NCBI GenBank assembly: GCA_021613375.1
Contig: CM038725.1
Location: forward strand, 7,746,589 to 7,810,588
From: Megaleporinus macrocephalus
Taxonomy: Eukaryota; Chordata; Actinopteri; Characiformes; Anostomidae
Direction of reading: 5' to 3'
Length of the DNA: 64,000 bases
This document shows, one piece after another, positions 10,839-22,699 of the stretch. The translations under genes were made by a program, and so were the position numbers. The notes beneath the pieces are model-generated. The model saw nothing but the letters and a program-made list of their open reading frames with translations, was not told the origin of the DNA and ran no database searches. Within the stretch, counting starts at the first letter, position 1; every line of letters begins with the position of its first letter.

Positions 10839-12279
10839 GATATAATAATCTTTAATATAATATAATAGCCTTTTAAATATAATAACGTCCCCAAGTACCT
10901 CGCATATAAGCGTATATATATAAAACGTATATATGAGCAATGCTGCAGTTGATTCGGAAGTGGAAATAGGAATTTGGAAAAATACATGATGGAAAAAATG
11001 GAAGCTTTACTTTTCAGTTCAACCAAAGAAAATGTACTTCATGTGTTAACTTACAACAAAACTAGTTTAATTCAATCCAAATATACTTTGATTGATAGAA
11101 ATACTTAGAAGTTAGCAACTAAAGTATTTTTTAGGTTGCACTCAATTTTAATGGCAACCTTATTGCTCATGACCTTCTAAAATTTTGTGGTCAGCAATGT
11201 AGATATAACCATCTACTGACTATCAGTGGATCTAAAGCTATTTTAAAGGAGATGGATATGGATAATCATACTAATCACACTATCATACTCTCATACACTG
11301 ATCTGAGAACATTCCCAGGTGTAGGCGTCACTTTCTTTGATATTTCCAAGTCAGAAATGATGAGCTCTAGTCTAACAGGAGCCAAAATGTATGATGTAAA
11401 TTGAACGTATAGCAAAACTCACCTAGAACTCTCGACTTCTAACGGCTAATAACGAACGCCAAACCCTAGTTTCACGCTGTGGCTATGCGTCTGGTCTGGG
11501 TTAAAAACAAAGCACACATGGAGATGCTGAGGACAATTAAACATTGTCATATTTCATCAAGCACTTTCTGTATCATGACTCCGTAGAGGACAGCTTGCGT
11601 AGTTTCAGATGTTTGATACTGGTTGAACATGGCAACCCAAGACGTTTTATTAAAGCCATTGGAAAGTGTATGTAAACAAAGTCATTTATGGACTGCGATT
11701 CATTTCTTGGCCCCGGCCGGGTAACCTCAAACAGTCTGAAAGCGCATCACAATGTATTTCTCCCCACAAACACAAACCATGTAAGGCATAGTGTGTGTCT
11801 CATGGAAAGACCCCCCATCGTTTAGCATCATTGTCAGCATGAGAAGAGATATATGATGAAGGGAACAAAGCAGCTGAGGAGGGTTTGTTTTTTGGAAATG
11901 TCTGCTCTGCACACATCTTGCATGTGAGGCTCCATGAAGGCTTTTTTTTTTTTATTACCCAGCAGTGATGAAATTCGGCTCAGGCCCACACTCGGCCCCC
12001 GAGGCTGCGAGGATTTGAGATTTATTAAAAATAGAGAGCTGTATTTTTCTTTCAGTCGTGACTCTATTACCGGGGGTTACTCAGAGAAAGCGGACCACAC
12101 ACACCGAGACCTACAGACGCATGGATACACACACGCATACGTGCGCGCTGGGACAGGAACACACACATACTCACATTTTGCTGAATGAAAAGAGCTTATT
12201 TTTCCACTCTGTTTCTTCTCCTTTCATCAAACAATTTCCCCCTCCGTTTTTTTTCAGGGCTGCGTCACGTACAGTACAA
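10839..12279. other. Noncoding stretch; possible conserved element at 11690-12100
   Basis: No transposon match. The part at about 11690-12100 is nonrepetitive and more GC-balanced, and holds an E-box-rich and homeobox-like mix. Short frames at 11934-12366 run into CA-rich sequence and are not genes. Confidence 0.25.
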
Positions 12280-12501
12280 AGTCATACTCTACATAGTCAT
12301 ACTGTACTGTATTTCTTCTGTTTGATGGGAAGATCTTTCCTCCTAACGATTATGAGTTGCTTTTAGCATTAGCATTTAAAGAACACTAGAATGGTTCACA
12401 TGTGGAGTCTATAATGTTTAGATTATAGTTCTGTAAACCATGTCAGGCTTTTCAATGCTGTAGGCAATACTATAGACTAATCTGCTATAGCATTCACATG
12501 C

Positions 12502-13359
12502 ACACTACCGCTCAAAAAGCACACTACCGCTCAAAAAGCACACTACCGCTCAAAAGGATCACTTTAGAATTTCATTTCATGCAATTTTCATGCAATTCAC
12601 AAACAATATTGTCCATTTCACCATTAATGTAAGTGTATCAGATGATTTTTGAAGAATAAAAATGTTTGTATTAAAGCCTATTTTTATATAGAGGCTTATT
12701 TTACATATAGTTCTATTATCAGCAATTCTCAGTCCTCTGTCTAAATCTCCTGGTACAGCCACCAATCCAAGTTAAGGATGTTATTGGACTAATTGGTTGT
12801 TCGGACACTCTTGCTCAATTGTGATGCACAGCTGAAAAACATTCTACTAATAAGTGAGTATAAAAGGGAACAACATTCTAGGTTAGTTTAGTATCTGAAG
12901 CATCAGCAGTTGATGGCTTGCTGACCGACTGACAATGACCAGAAAGAAACAACTTTCTTTAGAGACCCGTCAGTCCATTGTTGTGTTAAGGAAGAAGATA
13001 CTCCACTGAAAACAAGAACATTTCACTGTAATCCCAAAAAGTCACCAGCTACACTCTGAAATGCTTCTCATCCTTTATACTAACCTAAACCAGAACTAAC
13101 TCTGTCTCTTTTCTTTTTCTGAGGTAATAACCGCCCACCTGTTGTGCCGAATACTGTAAAAGGACTGACCACCAGGGGCCCACTGTCACCTGGCACCAAC
13201 CAGCTCTCCTCTCTGTTCGTGCCATTTGCTACATCCTTGACTGCATCGCTGTATCATCCTGATGTAGCACCCGTCAGTCCATTGTTGTGTTAATGAAGAA
13301 GATACTCCATTAAAACAAGAACATTTCACTGTGATCCCAAACTTTTGAGTGGCAGTGTA
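12502..13359 (+). mobile_element. Composite MITE family B with captured repeat R
   Basis: The left terminal repeat is present three times in tandem (12502-12557, unit ACACTACCGCTCAAAAAGC). The body matches the complete copy at 3135-3650 up to about 13040. It then joins a 226-bp piece of dispersed repeat R on the minus strand (13041-13267), after which the last ~90 bp of the MITE is present a second time (13269-13359) with its own right terminus. The same MITE/R junction occurs at about 26.825 kb. Confidence 0.85.
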
Positions 13360-14866
13360 AATACACATGATTAGTTTCAAATGTAAATGTGCCAAGATGA
13401 TAGTTTTGTGACGCTACAGCTCTCTAGTTCTCTGAACTATGTCTATTTGTCTGTTCATATCAATGGACAAAACAATACAAACATAGTTCAGCTTCAAGGT
13501 GACTGGTACTACTGATTTTAATGCTATGTGAATGCTATGTGTGCTATTTTCATAGCTAACATGATGCCATACAGCATCAGTAACTACATAAGCAAGTCCA
13601 TTTAAGATTAAAGGCACACTACTGTTTCCTCTATGCTGGATGGGAATTTGCTTTTAGCATTTAAAGTGCACAGGAATGCTTTAGATGTGAAGTTGACAAT
13701 GTTAAGATTATAGTTCTGTCTAGACTATGTCTATTTATATCTGTCTATTAATATGTATATTAATATCAATGGACTAAAGTACAAACACAGTTCAGGTTTC
13801 AAGATGTCTGCTACTACTATTTATATCAATGCTACATGAAGTGTTTCATAGTTAACATGATCCTGTACAGCGCCAGTAACTACATAAGCAAGTCCACTTG
13901 AGGTTACTTGACCTGACTTATACACTATACTACCTGTATGGGAAGATCTTTTCAGCTAAAGATTATTAGCTGATTTGCTTTTAGCGTTAAGATTATTACT
14001 CTATGTTAGCTGCGTCTATTTATATCTGTCTATACACAGAAGATGGCTTCTACTTCTATTATTATCAATGCTATGTGAAGTTTTTCATAACTGACATGAT
14101 GCTCTACAGTGTCATTAACTATATACGCAAGACTATTTGACATTGTATCATTTCTTCTATGCTGGATGGGATGTTAAGATTACAATTCTGTAAACTATGT
14201 CTATTTTTATATCTGCCTATTTTTTTGATGGAGCAAACAATTTATATATTCAGGCTTCAAGATGGATGATACTACTTTTATCATTGCTATGTGAAGTTTT
14301 TCATAACTAACATTAAGCCATATCAGAAACCACATAAGCAAGTGTATTTGAGGTTACTTACAAGCTATACTACCATTTCTTCTGTGCTATATTGGCACAC
14401 ATGTATATTTACACTGTAGGCAATATGACATCTGCTATAGCATCAGCATTTAAGTACACAGGAATGGTTTCAAGTGTAAAGGTGCCAAGATGATAGTTGT
14501 ACACACCTACAGATTTTTTTGGTATTTATACCAAAATTTAAATAAAAAAGTATGAACATAATTCTGTTTTTTAAGAGACTAATATGCCTAAAGTATCAGA
14601 AACTACATGTGCAAGTATATTTGAGGTCACTTACATACTATACTACTATTTCTTCTGTACTAGATGGGAATATACATTTTTCCTCCTAAGTAAATTATAT
14701 AGGCTAGTATGCTATATTCATGAGCATACAAGCTACATTGTGATGTTGAAGGTATTTAGATGACAGTTTTGCAAGAAGCTTCATTTATATATTAATTTAA
14801 CATTTAAATATAATTTGAGTATGATAGTATGAATTTGTCCCACTGTTTATTGCTGCAAGCAACACT

Positions 14867-15555
14867 ATAGGCTAATATGTTATAGCATTAGCATGTAAAT
14901 ACACAGTAGTTTCAAATGTAAAGGTGCTGAGATGATAGTTGTGTGTATGATACCATTGATTTACTTGGTATTTATACAAATGGGAAAAAAATGAGCATAA
15001 TGATGGTTTTCAAGAGACTAGTCTTATGCCTAAAGAACCAGAAACTACATATGCAAGTATATCTGAGGATACTTACACACTACACTACCTTGTCACACTT
15101 TTTAATGCTCCATGCAGTACTATAGACTAATCTGCTATAGCATTAGCATGTATACAGGAATGGTGTCAAGCATAAATGTGCCAAGAGGATAGTTTTATGA
15201 CGCTACAGATCTTTTTGTTTTTATACAAATCTGGATAAAACTCAGTTTTTTCAAGGTTTTCACTAGTCCAGGTTCTAGAGCTTGCAGTATGCTATACAGT
15301 GTGTGGAACCAGACAAGAAAGTCTGTTAAGCAAGTGTCAGAAACCACATAAGCAAGACAAAGCCAACAAACGTTGAGGTGATGATTTGAGAACGTGTGAT
15401 GATTTGGAATTGGCGAGGCATATACTGCTACTATTTAGCTTGTAGCTCAAAGTTTCAATGCAAAGCTGAAGATGGGAAGCTTGGACGCCAAACATTTCTT
15501 GGCCGCTCAACTACATTCAAGGTGACCTGTGGCTTTAACCCTAACCATATTCACA
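14867..15555. repeat. Recent tandem duplication, copy 1
   Basis: This segment of the array is nearly identical to 15651-16277, including a 53-codon open stretch in both (from 15396 and 16123, 727 bp apart). The shared frame has no recognisable domain. Confidence 0.8.
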
Positions 15556-15650
15556 TGATCAAAACAGAACCACAAGATGAAGACATAAACAGAAGCACGT
15601 GAGACAAATAGGACGTAAACAGGGCAGACGAGGACAGGCAGGGCGTTACA
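15556..15650 (-). mobile_element. Fragment of LTR-like repeat D between the duplicate copies
   Basis: About 95 bp ending GGGCAGACGAGGACAGGCAG and GCGTTACA, resembling the terminal part of D at 24.40-24.50 kb. It lies exactly between the two duplicated segments. Confidence 0.55.
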
Positions 15651-16277
15651 ATAGGCTAATATGTTATAGCATTAGCATGTAAATACACAGTGGTTTAAAA
15701 TGTAAAGGTGCTGAGATGATAGTTGTATGATACCATAGATTTTCTGGTTCCTAATGGTTTTCAAGAGACTAGTCTTATGCCTAAAGAACCAGAAACTACA
15801 TATGCAAGTATATCTGAGGTTACTAACACACTACACTACCATGTCATACTTTTTAATGCTCCATGCATTACTATGGACTAATCTGCTATAGCATTAGCAT
15901 GTATACAGGAATGGTTTCAAGCCAAGATGTGTTTCATGACGTTACAGATCTTTTTGTTTTTATACAAATCTGAATAAAAAATAGGTTTTCACTAGTCCAG
16001 GTTCTAGAGTTAACAGCATGCAATACAGTGTGGAACCAGACCAGAAAGTTTGTTAAGCAAGTGTCAGAAACCACATAAGCAAGACAAAGCCAACAAACGT
16101 TGAGGCGATGATTTGAGAATGTGTGATGATTTGGAATTGGCGAGGCATATACTGCTACTATTTAGCTTGTAGCTCAAAGTTCCAATGCAAAGCTGAAGAT
16201 GGGAAGCTTGGACGCCAAACATTTCTTGGCCGCTCAACTACATTCAAGGTGACCTGTGGCTTTAACCCTAACCATAT
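15651..16277. repeat. Recent tandem duplication, copy 2
   Basis: Second copy of 14867-15555, shorter by several internal deletions. It diverges at about 16278, where copy 1 meets the D fragment. Confidence 0.8.
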
Positions 16278-18041
16278 TCACCAATTTTTTAAAAGTGTAT
16301 ATATCTTTATATGCTACCACAGCTATTGTGAAAACTCACAGGGCCCATAATGGAAAACAGCCTGACCCAGATAGATAGTAGACAGTATTGAGATGCTGGA
16401 GGAATGTACTTCTGGGCCTCCAGAGAAGAGAACAGACAGCCATCGTGAATCTTCTCTCTCTCCTGCAGGTATTCGACAACCCCCCTGCCCCATCACCTCC
16501 ACCACCACCACAGGAGTAGGTTTTAAATCCAGGCCTATCTGGAAAATGAGCATTCCAGTTCCACTGCAGCCCTCACAGGCTAAGCTCAGGGGGTTCCTTT
16601 AACCACTGTCTGTGTCTCCACCCTTCTAATGTGATTGATAAAGGTACAATAAGGAGGAAGTGTATTTTACACCACCCCCTCCCACCAACCCAAACCCCTC
16701 CAAAAGTTTCACTTACAGCTCCGCACACATCTGGAATTCATTAAGACGGAAAACTGAAAGGGGGGGCGGGAGGGAACGAGGCTGCTGAGGGCCTGCAGCT
16801 AGGAGTCCCTTGCCATGCATTCTCTCTGATGGTGAGATAAACTTGGAGACTCGAGGAGGGAAAAAAATGTTCCTGAGGGTTTGTTTGCTTTGAACATTTA
16901 ATTTTTTTTTTATAAGCGAGCCTTGGGAGAGGCATATTTGCGCAAAATCAGTCCCTGAAAGCATTTTATAACGTTTTACACAAGCCAGAGCTGCTTTTTT
17001 ATCGTAATGTCAAAAGAAAACAATGGTTAAAAGCGAAATGTAATAAAAGATGCCTCGCAGACTGCGCCAACAATAAAACTGATTTGTCAGAGTTGCTGTG
17101 CGCAGGCTTGTGTGGAAGCATCTTTCTAGACCACAAAATGTGCTGAAAGGTATATTGTATTTCCTCCAGGCGCTCCATTAAGATGCTGTGATGGAAGTGT
17201 GTGTGTGTGTGGAGCGCGCCGGTGGCCGGTATGTGTGTACGGATGGGATGCTTTATGATGTTTTTCTAACTCACGTGGTTTTGCTCGGAGGCCCGTTTGC
17301 CTGTTTATGCTCTCCTTATGTTAAAATTTGGACTTTGTGTTTTGAAGTAAAGTCTATTAGTATCTCAAACTTTTGTTTTTTGGCTAAAATATTGACAGAA
17401 GCTGCGTCTGATATCGTGTACCTCAGTGCTTAATTTGTGCTGGATCTTGCCGGAACAAGATCCGGCACCTCTCATATTTCAGGTACCTGTGTTCCAGAAC
17501 TTATTTATGTGGATCCACCACCTCTTTGACATCTTTGTTTTGTCGGACACCAAAAAACTATTCGTCCAGTAGCATCTCTTAGATTTTATTGTTGCAGCTC
17601 CTTACTGTAGTCATTAAAGCTAGGATTATTGTATTGTATAGAATGCTACTATGTTAGATAGACACTTGAAGCACTGTTGTGCCTATGCGTTCCAGGACCT
17701 TTTCCCTCACTGCTACTTGCTGGATCACCCCACCTTTAGTGTTCCATTACCTGATGTTTTACAAATTGAGCACTGGTATACCTGTCTACTGCTCAGTAGT
17801 GAAATCAGTAGGCGAACAGAACTAGTATGTCTGAACACTCAGTAGTCATTAAGCAGTATGTGAACATTACCTGGATGACCTCCTGAATGGGGAGCCATTA
17901 AGAATGTGACCACAGCACACTGTGCTATTCCAATATTCACCTGGAGCCGCAGATGAGTTCAAAGCAGAGGGAAAAGAAACGACGGAAAGCGGTACGTCGG
18001 CTGTGTGTATGTGACCTAGAACTGCTGCTACAGAAGTTGGA
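16278..18041. other. Single-copy stretch; possible conserved element at 16690-17430
   Basis: No repeats recur here. About 16690-17430 is nonrepetitive with homeodomain-type and Sox-type cores (AACAATGG, AACAATAAA, TTAAT). A short exon-like stretch at 16469-16519 is discussed in the findings. Frames at 16393-16602, 16713-16964 and 17188-17433 have no known domain. Confidence 0.25.
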
Positions 18042-18049
18042 GCTACTTC
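18042..18049. repeat. Target-site duplication, left (GCTACTTC)
   Basis: Eight bases repeated exactly at 18817-18824 on the other side of the hAT-like element. Confidence 0.85.
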
Positions 18050-18816
18050 CAGTGGCAGTTCTTGGATTTTTCTGAGTACGGAGCCATCAAGGGGCCACAG
18101 TATTCATAGAGGGGCCAAGTATTTGTCCAACATACTTACACACGATCCCTGGTTTTGGTAAGGTGTAAACATTTCACCAGTCACACTGGTGTCACATGTG
18201 GTGATATACAAACCACAGCATTAACTGTTGCTCTCCCTAAATGATTTCTGAGCTGATGAGGGACCGGAGGAGCAATGCTCTGTGTACAGTCTTTTGTTGC
18301 TCTCACTCTGCTCACTCTCAGCGGCTGGCTAGCTCACTCTTTTGGCCAAAAACTGCTTAATTCTCACGAGACTGACCCTGGCCCTTTCTTTTCATATTCT
18401 CTATCATTGTCAGATATTATAATTACTAACGTTCATGCCTAAACACAAGTAGGGCCTCAGTTAACATTACTGTTAACTAATGTTAGCTTTGCTTCTTAAT
18501 TTGATATTTGTCAGACTTAGGCTATGTGACAGAGTAAATAGGGATTTATGACTAAACCAACTCCTCAGAACTTGGACTACCATTGGTTGTCGGTAGAACA
18601 CTTTCTTCGTTGGATCGTGCAAATCTTCTTCTGTAAGCTTTACACACACTGGACATTCCTATTTGGCTCATTAGCGTAAATAGTGTTTGGACCTGGAATT
18701 GCATACACTTATAATCTGAACGACAGATGAGTGACAGGACAGGGGCACTTAAGAGGGGCAATCTGATTTCAGCTGGGGCCAATGCCCCTGTGGCCCCACC
18801 CCTAGAACCGCCAATG
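18050..18816 (+). mobile_element. hAT-type nonautonomous DNA transposon 1, complete
   Basis: The 767-bp element is bounded by CAGTGGCAGTTCTTGG on the left and the inverted CATTGGCGGTTCTAGG on the right (13 of 16 bases match). A perfect 8-bp duplication, GCTACTTC, lies on both sides. CA(G/T)TGGC termini and 8-bp duplications are the hallmark of hAT elements. There is no transposase frame; the minus-strand frame at 18552-18875 runs across the right end. The exact duplication suggests it is not very old. Confidence 0.92.
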
Positions 18817-18824
18817 GCTACTTC
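18817..18824. repeat. Target-site duplication, right (GCTACTTC)
   Basis: Exact partner of 18042-18049. Confidence 0.85.
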
Positions 18825-19282
18825 TGAGGTAATTAAGTTTCTGATTAAGTTAATCTCTAATGTACAGCTCCACACCGTCTGAGTACAGATTCAGACAAAA
18901 ACGAAGCTCAGTGTCACAACAAGTATCTAAATCTATCAATAAACAAGGCTTTTAATGAATAGCGGGCCGTTTACTGTGGTGGTCTCGTGTTAAAGGATGT
19001 TGGTGAGATGGCAGACGTAGTGCATCTGAGATTGCATGGATAGTAAAAACTCATACATAATGAAACTGCCTACTAGTCTACGGCTCAAGCAATACGTACT
19101 GGCTCCAATCTAGTACCTACTGACTTAGTACTGACTGACTGCCTTTCAGTAAACAATACAGAACAGATTTTGTACTTTAGAGGTTCCTGAAATTCATGTA
19201 CACAAACAGACACAAAGGCTTTGGGGGCCCACAAGAAGTTTTAGCTGATCTGACTTGTTTCTAAAGCTTTTGACTTTTATTC
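18825..19282. other. Noncoding stretch without recognised features
   Basis: About 19060-19150 carries several TACTAGT and TACCTACTGACT motifs similar in style to the unit of the 39.6-44.1 kb minisatellite, perhaps a related ancient transposon. Nothing else is seen. Confidence 0.35.
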
Positions 19283-19620
19283 ACAGTCATTACTCAGGTA
19301 GAAGTATAGATACTAGGGTTTAAAAATACTTCTGTAGAAGTTGAAGTATCAACTCAAGCTTTTTACTCCAGTAAAAGTGTAAAAGTACTGCTTTCAGATC
19401 TACTTAAAGTATAAAAGTAAAAGTAATGTAAGGGTAAAAAAAAGCCATTAAGGACAAAAGCTTAGGCCGAACCACAGGAGTCTATAGTGTCCTAGCCCAC
19501 CTCCCCAAAAAAACACATTTTCTAAAAGTCATAATGACTACAATGTTATACTAAAATGTTAATGTTGATAAATTTGTTGATAAATAAAGTTTCGAAGTAT
19601 TTGTACTTAAGTATTTGTCA
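19283..19620. mobile_element. Tol2-like hAT subterminal remnant (candidate)
   Basis: The sequence is dense in AAGTA, AAAAGTA and AAGTACT motifs (AAAAGTACTGCTTTCAGATC, GTACTTAAGTATTTGT). This pattern is typical of the subterminal regions of Tol2-related hAT elements in fish. Clear termini and a target duplication were not found. Confidence 0.5.
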
Positions 19621-19687
19621 TTATTTTGCAATATCAATTCAGTATGCAGAGAAAAAAGTGCAAGTTTGAGGCACTTGGGGAGATTAT

Positions 19688-20083
19688 TCTATTTAAAAAG
19701 CCATTATTCCAGTCAAAAAGCTTTTATTTATTCAGTAAACACTTTATTATTTAAATATTAAACAATATTAATAGAGTAAATAGTGCTTTTCCATACGTCA
19801 GTGTGTTTATTTAACCCTTTCCAAGCTTCTCCTTGTGGAAACAACCCAGTATTATTTACAGTTCTCATCTAATACCTGCTTTGACTGCTCTGGGGCGTCC
19901 AGGAGAAATCTGGAACTACACTTTGTTCTTCAAACTGGAGCTCAAGATATGATCTACTTCTCTCACAATAAGATATTCATGTTACTTTGTATTGTATGTA
20001 TGATTATTTACATCTGTTCTAATCATATCTGGTGTTCTTACTGTTGAACATACACTTATTGATCAGATAAAAGCTTTTAAAGA
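19688..20083 (-). mobile_element. MITE family A, copy 3, internally deleted
   Basis: Reverse-oriented copy. It lacks the ~60-bp block containing CTTAATGAAGTACTGAGCAG (deletion at about 19890), otherwise matches 10376-10838. The Tc1-type terminus is missing or degraded at the right. Confidence 0.75.
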
Positions 20084-21161
20084 ATACTATGTCATTATTT
20101 TGATATAATGAATCTAAGAACTTGGTGGGAATGGGCTTACATAGTTTTTGCAGCTCCCTTACTACCATGCCAACTGGGAATTGTGATCTTTTCATGGGTG
20201 ACACAAGTATAGGTGCCCTTATTCTGGAACTGTGATAGATAGATGTGCGCATGTGCTAATCCATTTAAAGGTTTGATGAACCTCCACATAGTATTTAAGG
20301 TACCCGTGCGATTAAAGCCAGGTCTGTAGAGCCGAGCCAAGAAGCATTTAGAGTGTGTTTTATTCAGGAATGCTTTGCGGTCCAACCAACCAGTTTTAAT
20401 ATCAGATTCAACTCCAGCGATTTAGCAAATCATCAGTGCTAATAACAGAATGTTTACAGTTTGTAAAAGCTGGGGCGGACTTGGCCAGCTGGGAGGAAAA
20501 AATGAATCAGCCTAGTCGTCCATTCATAATCAGCCGGCCATTATGATAGGGGACTCTGGACTTGGCTGCCACAGAACATGCTTTAGTCTTGAGATCAAAG
20601 CCCGGAGACGTTTAGATAAAGTTAAATGAGAGCAATTTTGATTGGTGCCTGATTCGAGGGCCACGCTGATTTTCTCAGTGGATAAATGCCCGATGATGTC
20701 ACGCGCCCTCCTTCTGGGCCACTCCTTCCGTGACCTTTAACGAAGCTGCTTTAGTTTTATTCCTCGCTTAACGGCACCGTCGCTGTGTTGGCAGGCGGAG
20801 CGGATAACATGCCCGGGGCAGAAATAGCCACCCTCTTTTTTTCCCCCCTTAAGAATAGAATTGGAAGCACAAGAGAAAAAAAAAACTTTACTTTGTTTTC
20901 TGAAGTTAAATTTCCTTACTTTGATTTAAGTGTTCCCAGCTGCCTTTTCCCTCTTTACGTAACTCTTTTCTCAGCAGGGTTCTGCTTTAACAAGGACGCA
21001 GTGCCAGGGTCCCAGCAGCTCCTATACATGGCGCTCCACATCAGCGACAAAGCCCACTCTGTGCAACCAGGACTTCAGCAGGCAGGACAAGCTACCCACT
21101 ATACAGCATACAGGATACTGACTGAAAGCTATAGAGGCTTAACATAGTAATAAACAAGGTA
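20084..21161. other. Single-copy stretch; possible conserved element at 20400-20810
   Basis: The part at 20400-20810 is nonrepetitive and GC-balanced and includes CATTATGATAGGGGACTC and ATTCATAATCAG, reminiscent of homeodomain-binding clusters. A 120-codon frame at 20785-21147 begins without ATG, has low-complexity composition and no domain, so I reject it as a gene. Confidence 0.25.
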
Positions 21162-21800
21162 CTGTTACAGTTTACCTGTACACAGGTAGGTGAAGGTGGT
21201 GTCACAGTTTACCTGTACACAGGTAGGTGAAGGTGGTGTTACAGTTTACCTGTACACAGGTAGGTGAAGGTAGTGTTACAGTTTACCTTTACACAGGTAG
21301 GTGAAGGTAGTGTTACAGTTTACCTGTACGCAGGTAGGTGAAGGTAGTGTTACAGTTTACCTGTACACAGGTAGGTGAAGGTGGTGTTACAGTTAACCTG
21401 TACACAGGTAGGTGAAGGTAGTATAACAGTTTTAATGTACGCAGGTAGGTGAAGGTAGTGTTACAGTTTTCCTGTACACAGGTAGGTGAAGATAGTGTTA
21501 CAGTTTACCTGTACACAGGTAGGTGAAGGTGGTGTTACAGTTTACCTGTACACAGGTAGGTGAAGATGGTGTTACAGTTTACCTGTACACAGGTAGGTGA
21601 AGGTGGTGTTACAGTTTACCTGTACACAGGTAGGTGAAGGTAGTGTTACAGTTTACCTGTACACAGGTAGGTGAAGGTAGTGTTACAGTTTACCTGTACA
21701 CAGGTAGGTGAAGGTAGTGTTACAGTTTACCTGTACACAGGTAGGTGAAGGTAGTGTTACAGTTTACCTGTACACAGGTAGGTGAAGGTAGTGTTACAAT
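21162..21800. repeat. 37-bp minisatellite, small array, about 17 units
   Basis: The unit contains TGTTACAGTTTACCTGTACA followed by CAGGTAGGTGAAGGTAG. The array is fairly homogeneous; changes are mostly GGTAG/GGTGG. It ends at the broken left side of a MITE fragment. The same unit forms a much larger array at 60.07-61.65 kb. Confidence 0.95.
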
Positions 21801-21817
21801 TTATAAAATGTATACAG

Positions 21818-22090
21818 GCTGCTTCTCTAACAGGACTGAAGAAGATGGTGTAGATGCTGAGATCTTGTTCTGATAAACAGGTTTGGTGGTTTTATAGCTC
21901 TTATTAAAATATACATTCTTATTTTTAGATTTAAATACAGTCAAATGCTTATTATAGTAATATGTGTGTACATGGGCTCCAACTTTACTATTTAATCTTA
22001 TCTTTCAACACATTTACATCTAAACGTTTTTATGATTATAAACATATATATTAGGTCTGTTGTGTCCAAACTTGTGACTGGTAGTGTAGT
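21818..22090 (+). mobile_element. MITE family C', right half
   Basis: Matches 9655-9885 from GCTTCTCTAACAGGACTGAA to the right terminus (TTGTGTCCAAACTTGTGACTGG). The left half is absent and the 37-bp minisatellite stands in its place. Confidence 0.8.
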
Positions 22091-22699
22091 CAACTTAAAT
22101 TTGCCTTGAGTTCATTACAGCAGCTCCCTGCCTGCTGAGACTCCTCGTGCTAGAAAGCTGGGAGCTGCAGTTCATTTAGTAGCTCAGTAGATCAGTGAGC
22201 GGCGAGGATCATCGACTCTGCCCCTCAAAGCGGCCGATAACCCTTAAAACAAACCCGGCGTTTTACACTTGTTTGGTATATTTTTTTCTCTTTTCCTGCA
22301 AGACTCTCCAAACAAACTTCGAGGTCCTCGCCTGCTGGCCGTCCGCTTGTATTTCTACGCAAAATTTACAGCTTTATTTCAAAATCGTAAACAAGTGCTT
22401 TTTCTGCATGACGCTGGTTGCTGGCCAACGTAAATGGCTGCATTATGATAACAAGGCCATTTCCTGTAGTTAGGCTTTTTGTTTAACTTTAGGCCTATTC
22501 TCAGCCACTGCCTGGCAGCCACCACGGCTCTACTTTTTCGGCACGCTCGCTCGTCTTTCGCGAAGGAACCAGATGTGGCTTCTTTAAGCCAATTATGAGC
22601 TTCCCCTGTACATGTACTTTTGCTGCTAAGTGTTTCCATCCAGTATTTTGGGACTAGGGAGGGGGGAGAGAGGGGGGGCATAAAAAATTCCTTTCTGAT
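22091..22699. other. Single-copy stretch; possible conserved element at 22180-22640
   Basis: Nonrepetitive, moderately GC-rich. Opposing frames at 22195-22473 and 22379-22681 lack domains. Regulatory role is only a guess. Confidence 0.25.

Larger units (their letters stand above)
12280..16277. repeat. Degenerate ~4 kb tandem array, units of about 250-400 bp
   Basis: A block recurs in direct orientation at roughly 13.58, 13.87, 14.12, 14.33, 14.60, 15.04, 15.34, 15.79 and 16.07 kb, marked by CAGAAACTACATAAGCAAGT-like sequence. It is followed by TTGAGGTTACTTACACAC and TTTCTTCTATGCTGGATGGG, and alternates with CTATAGCATTAGCATGTAAA and GTGCCAAGATGATAGTT. Units are strongly diverged in length and sequence, so the array is old. 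A composite MITE interrupts the left part. Confidence 0.8.

Noticed and set aside
12280..16277. Multi-copy gene cluster
   Set aside because: Repeated units share no conserved reading frame, and indels are not in multiples of three.
17440..17480. Inverted GATCTTGCCGG / AAGATCCGGC motif as a transposon end
   Set aside because: Only one short imperfect palindrome; no partner end or target duplication was found.
20785..21147. 120-codon frame before the 37-bp array
   Set aside because: No ATG at its start, low-complexity stretches, no domain; chance frame.
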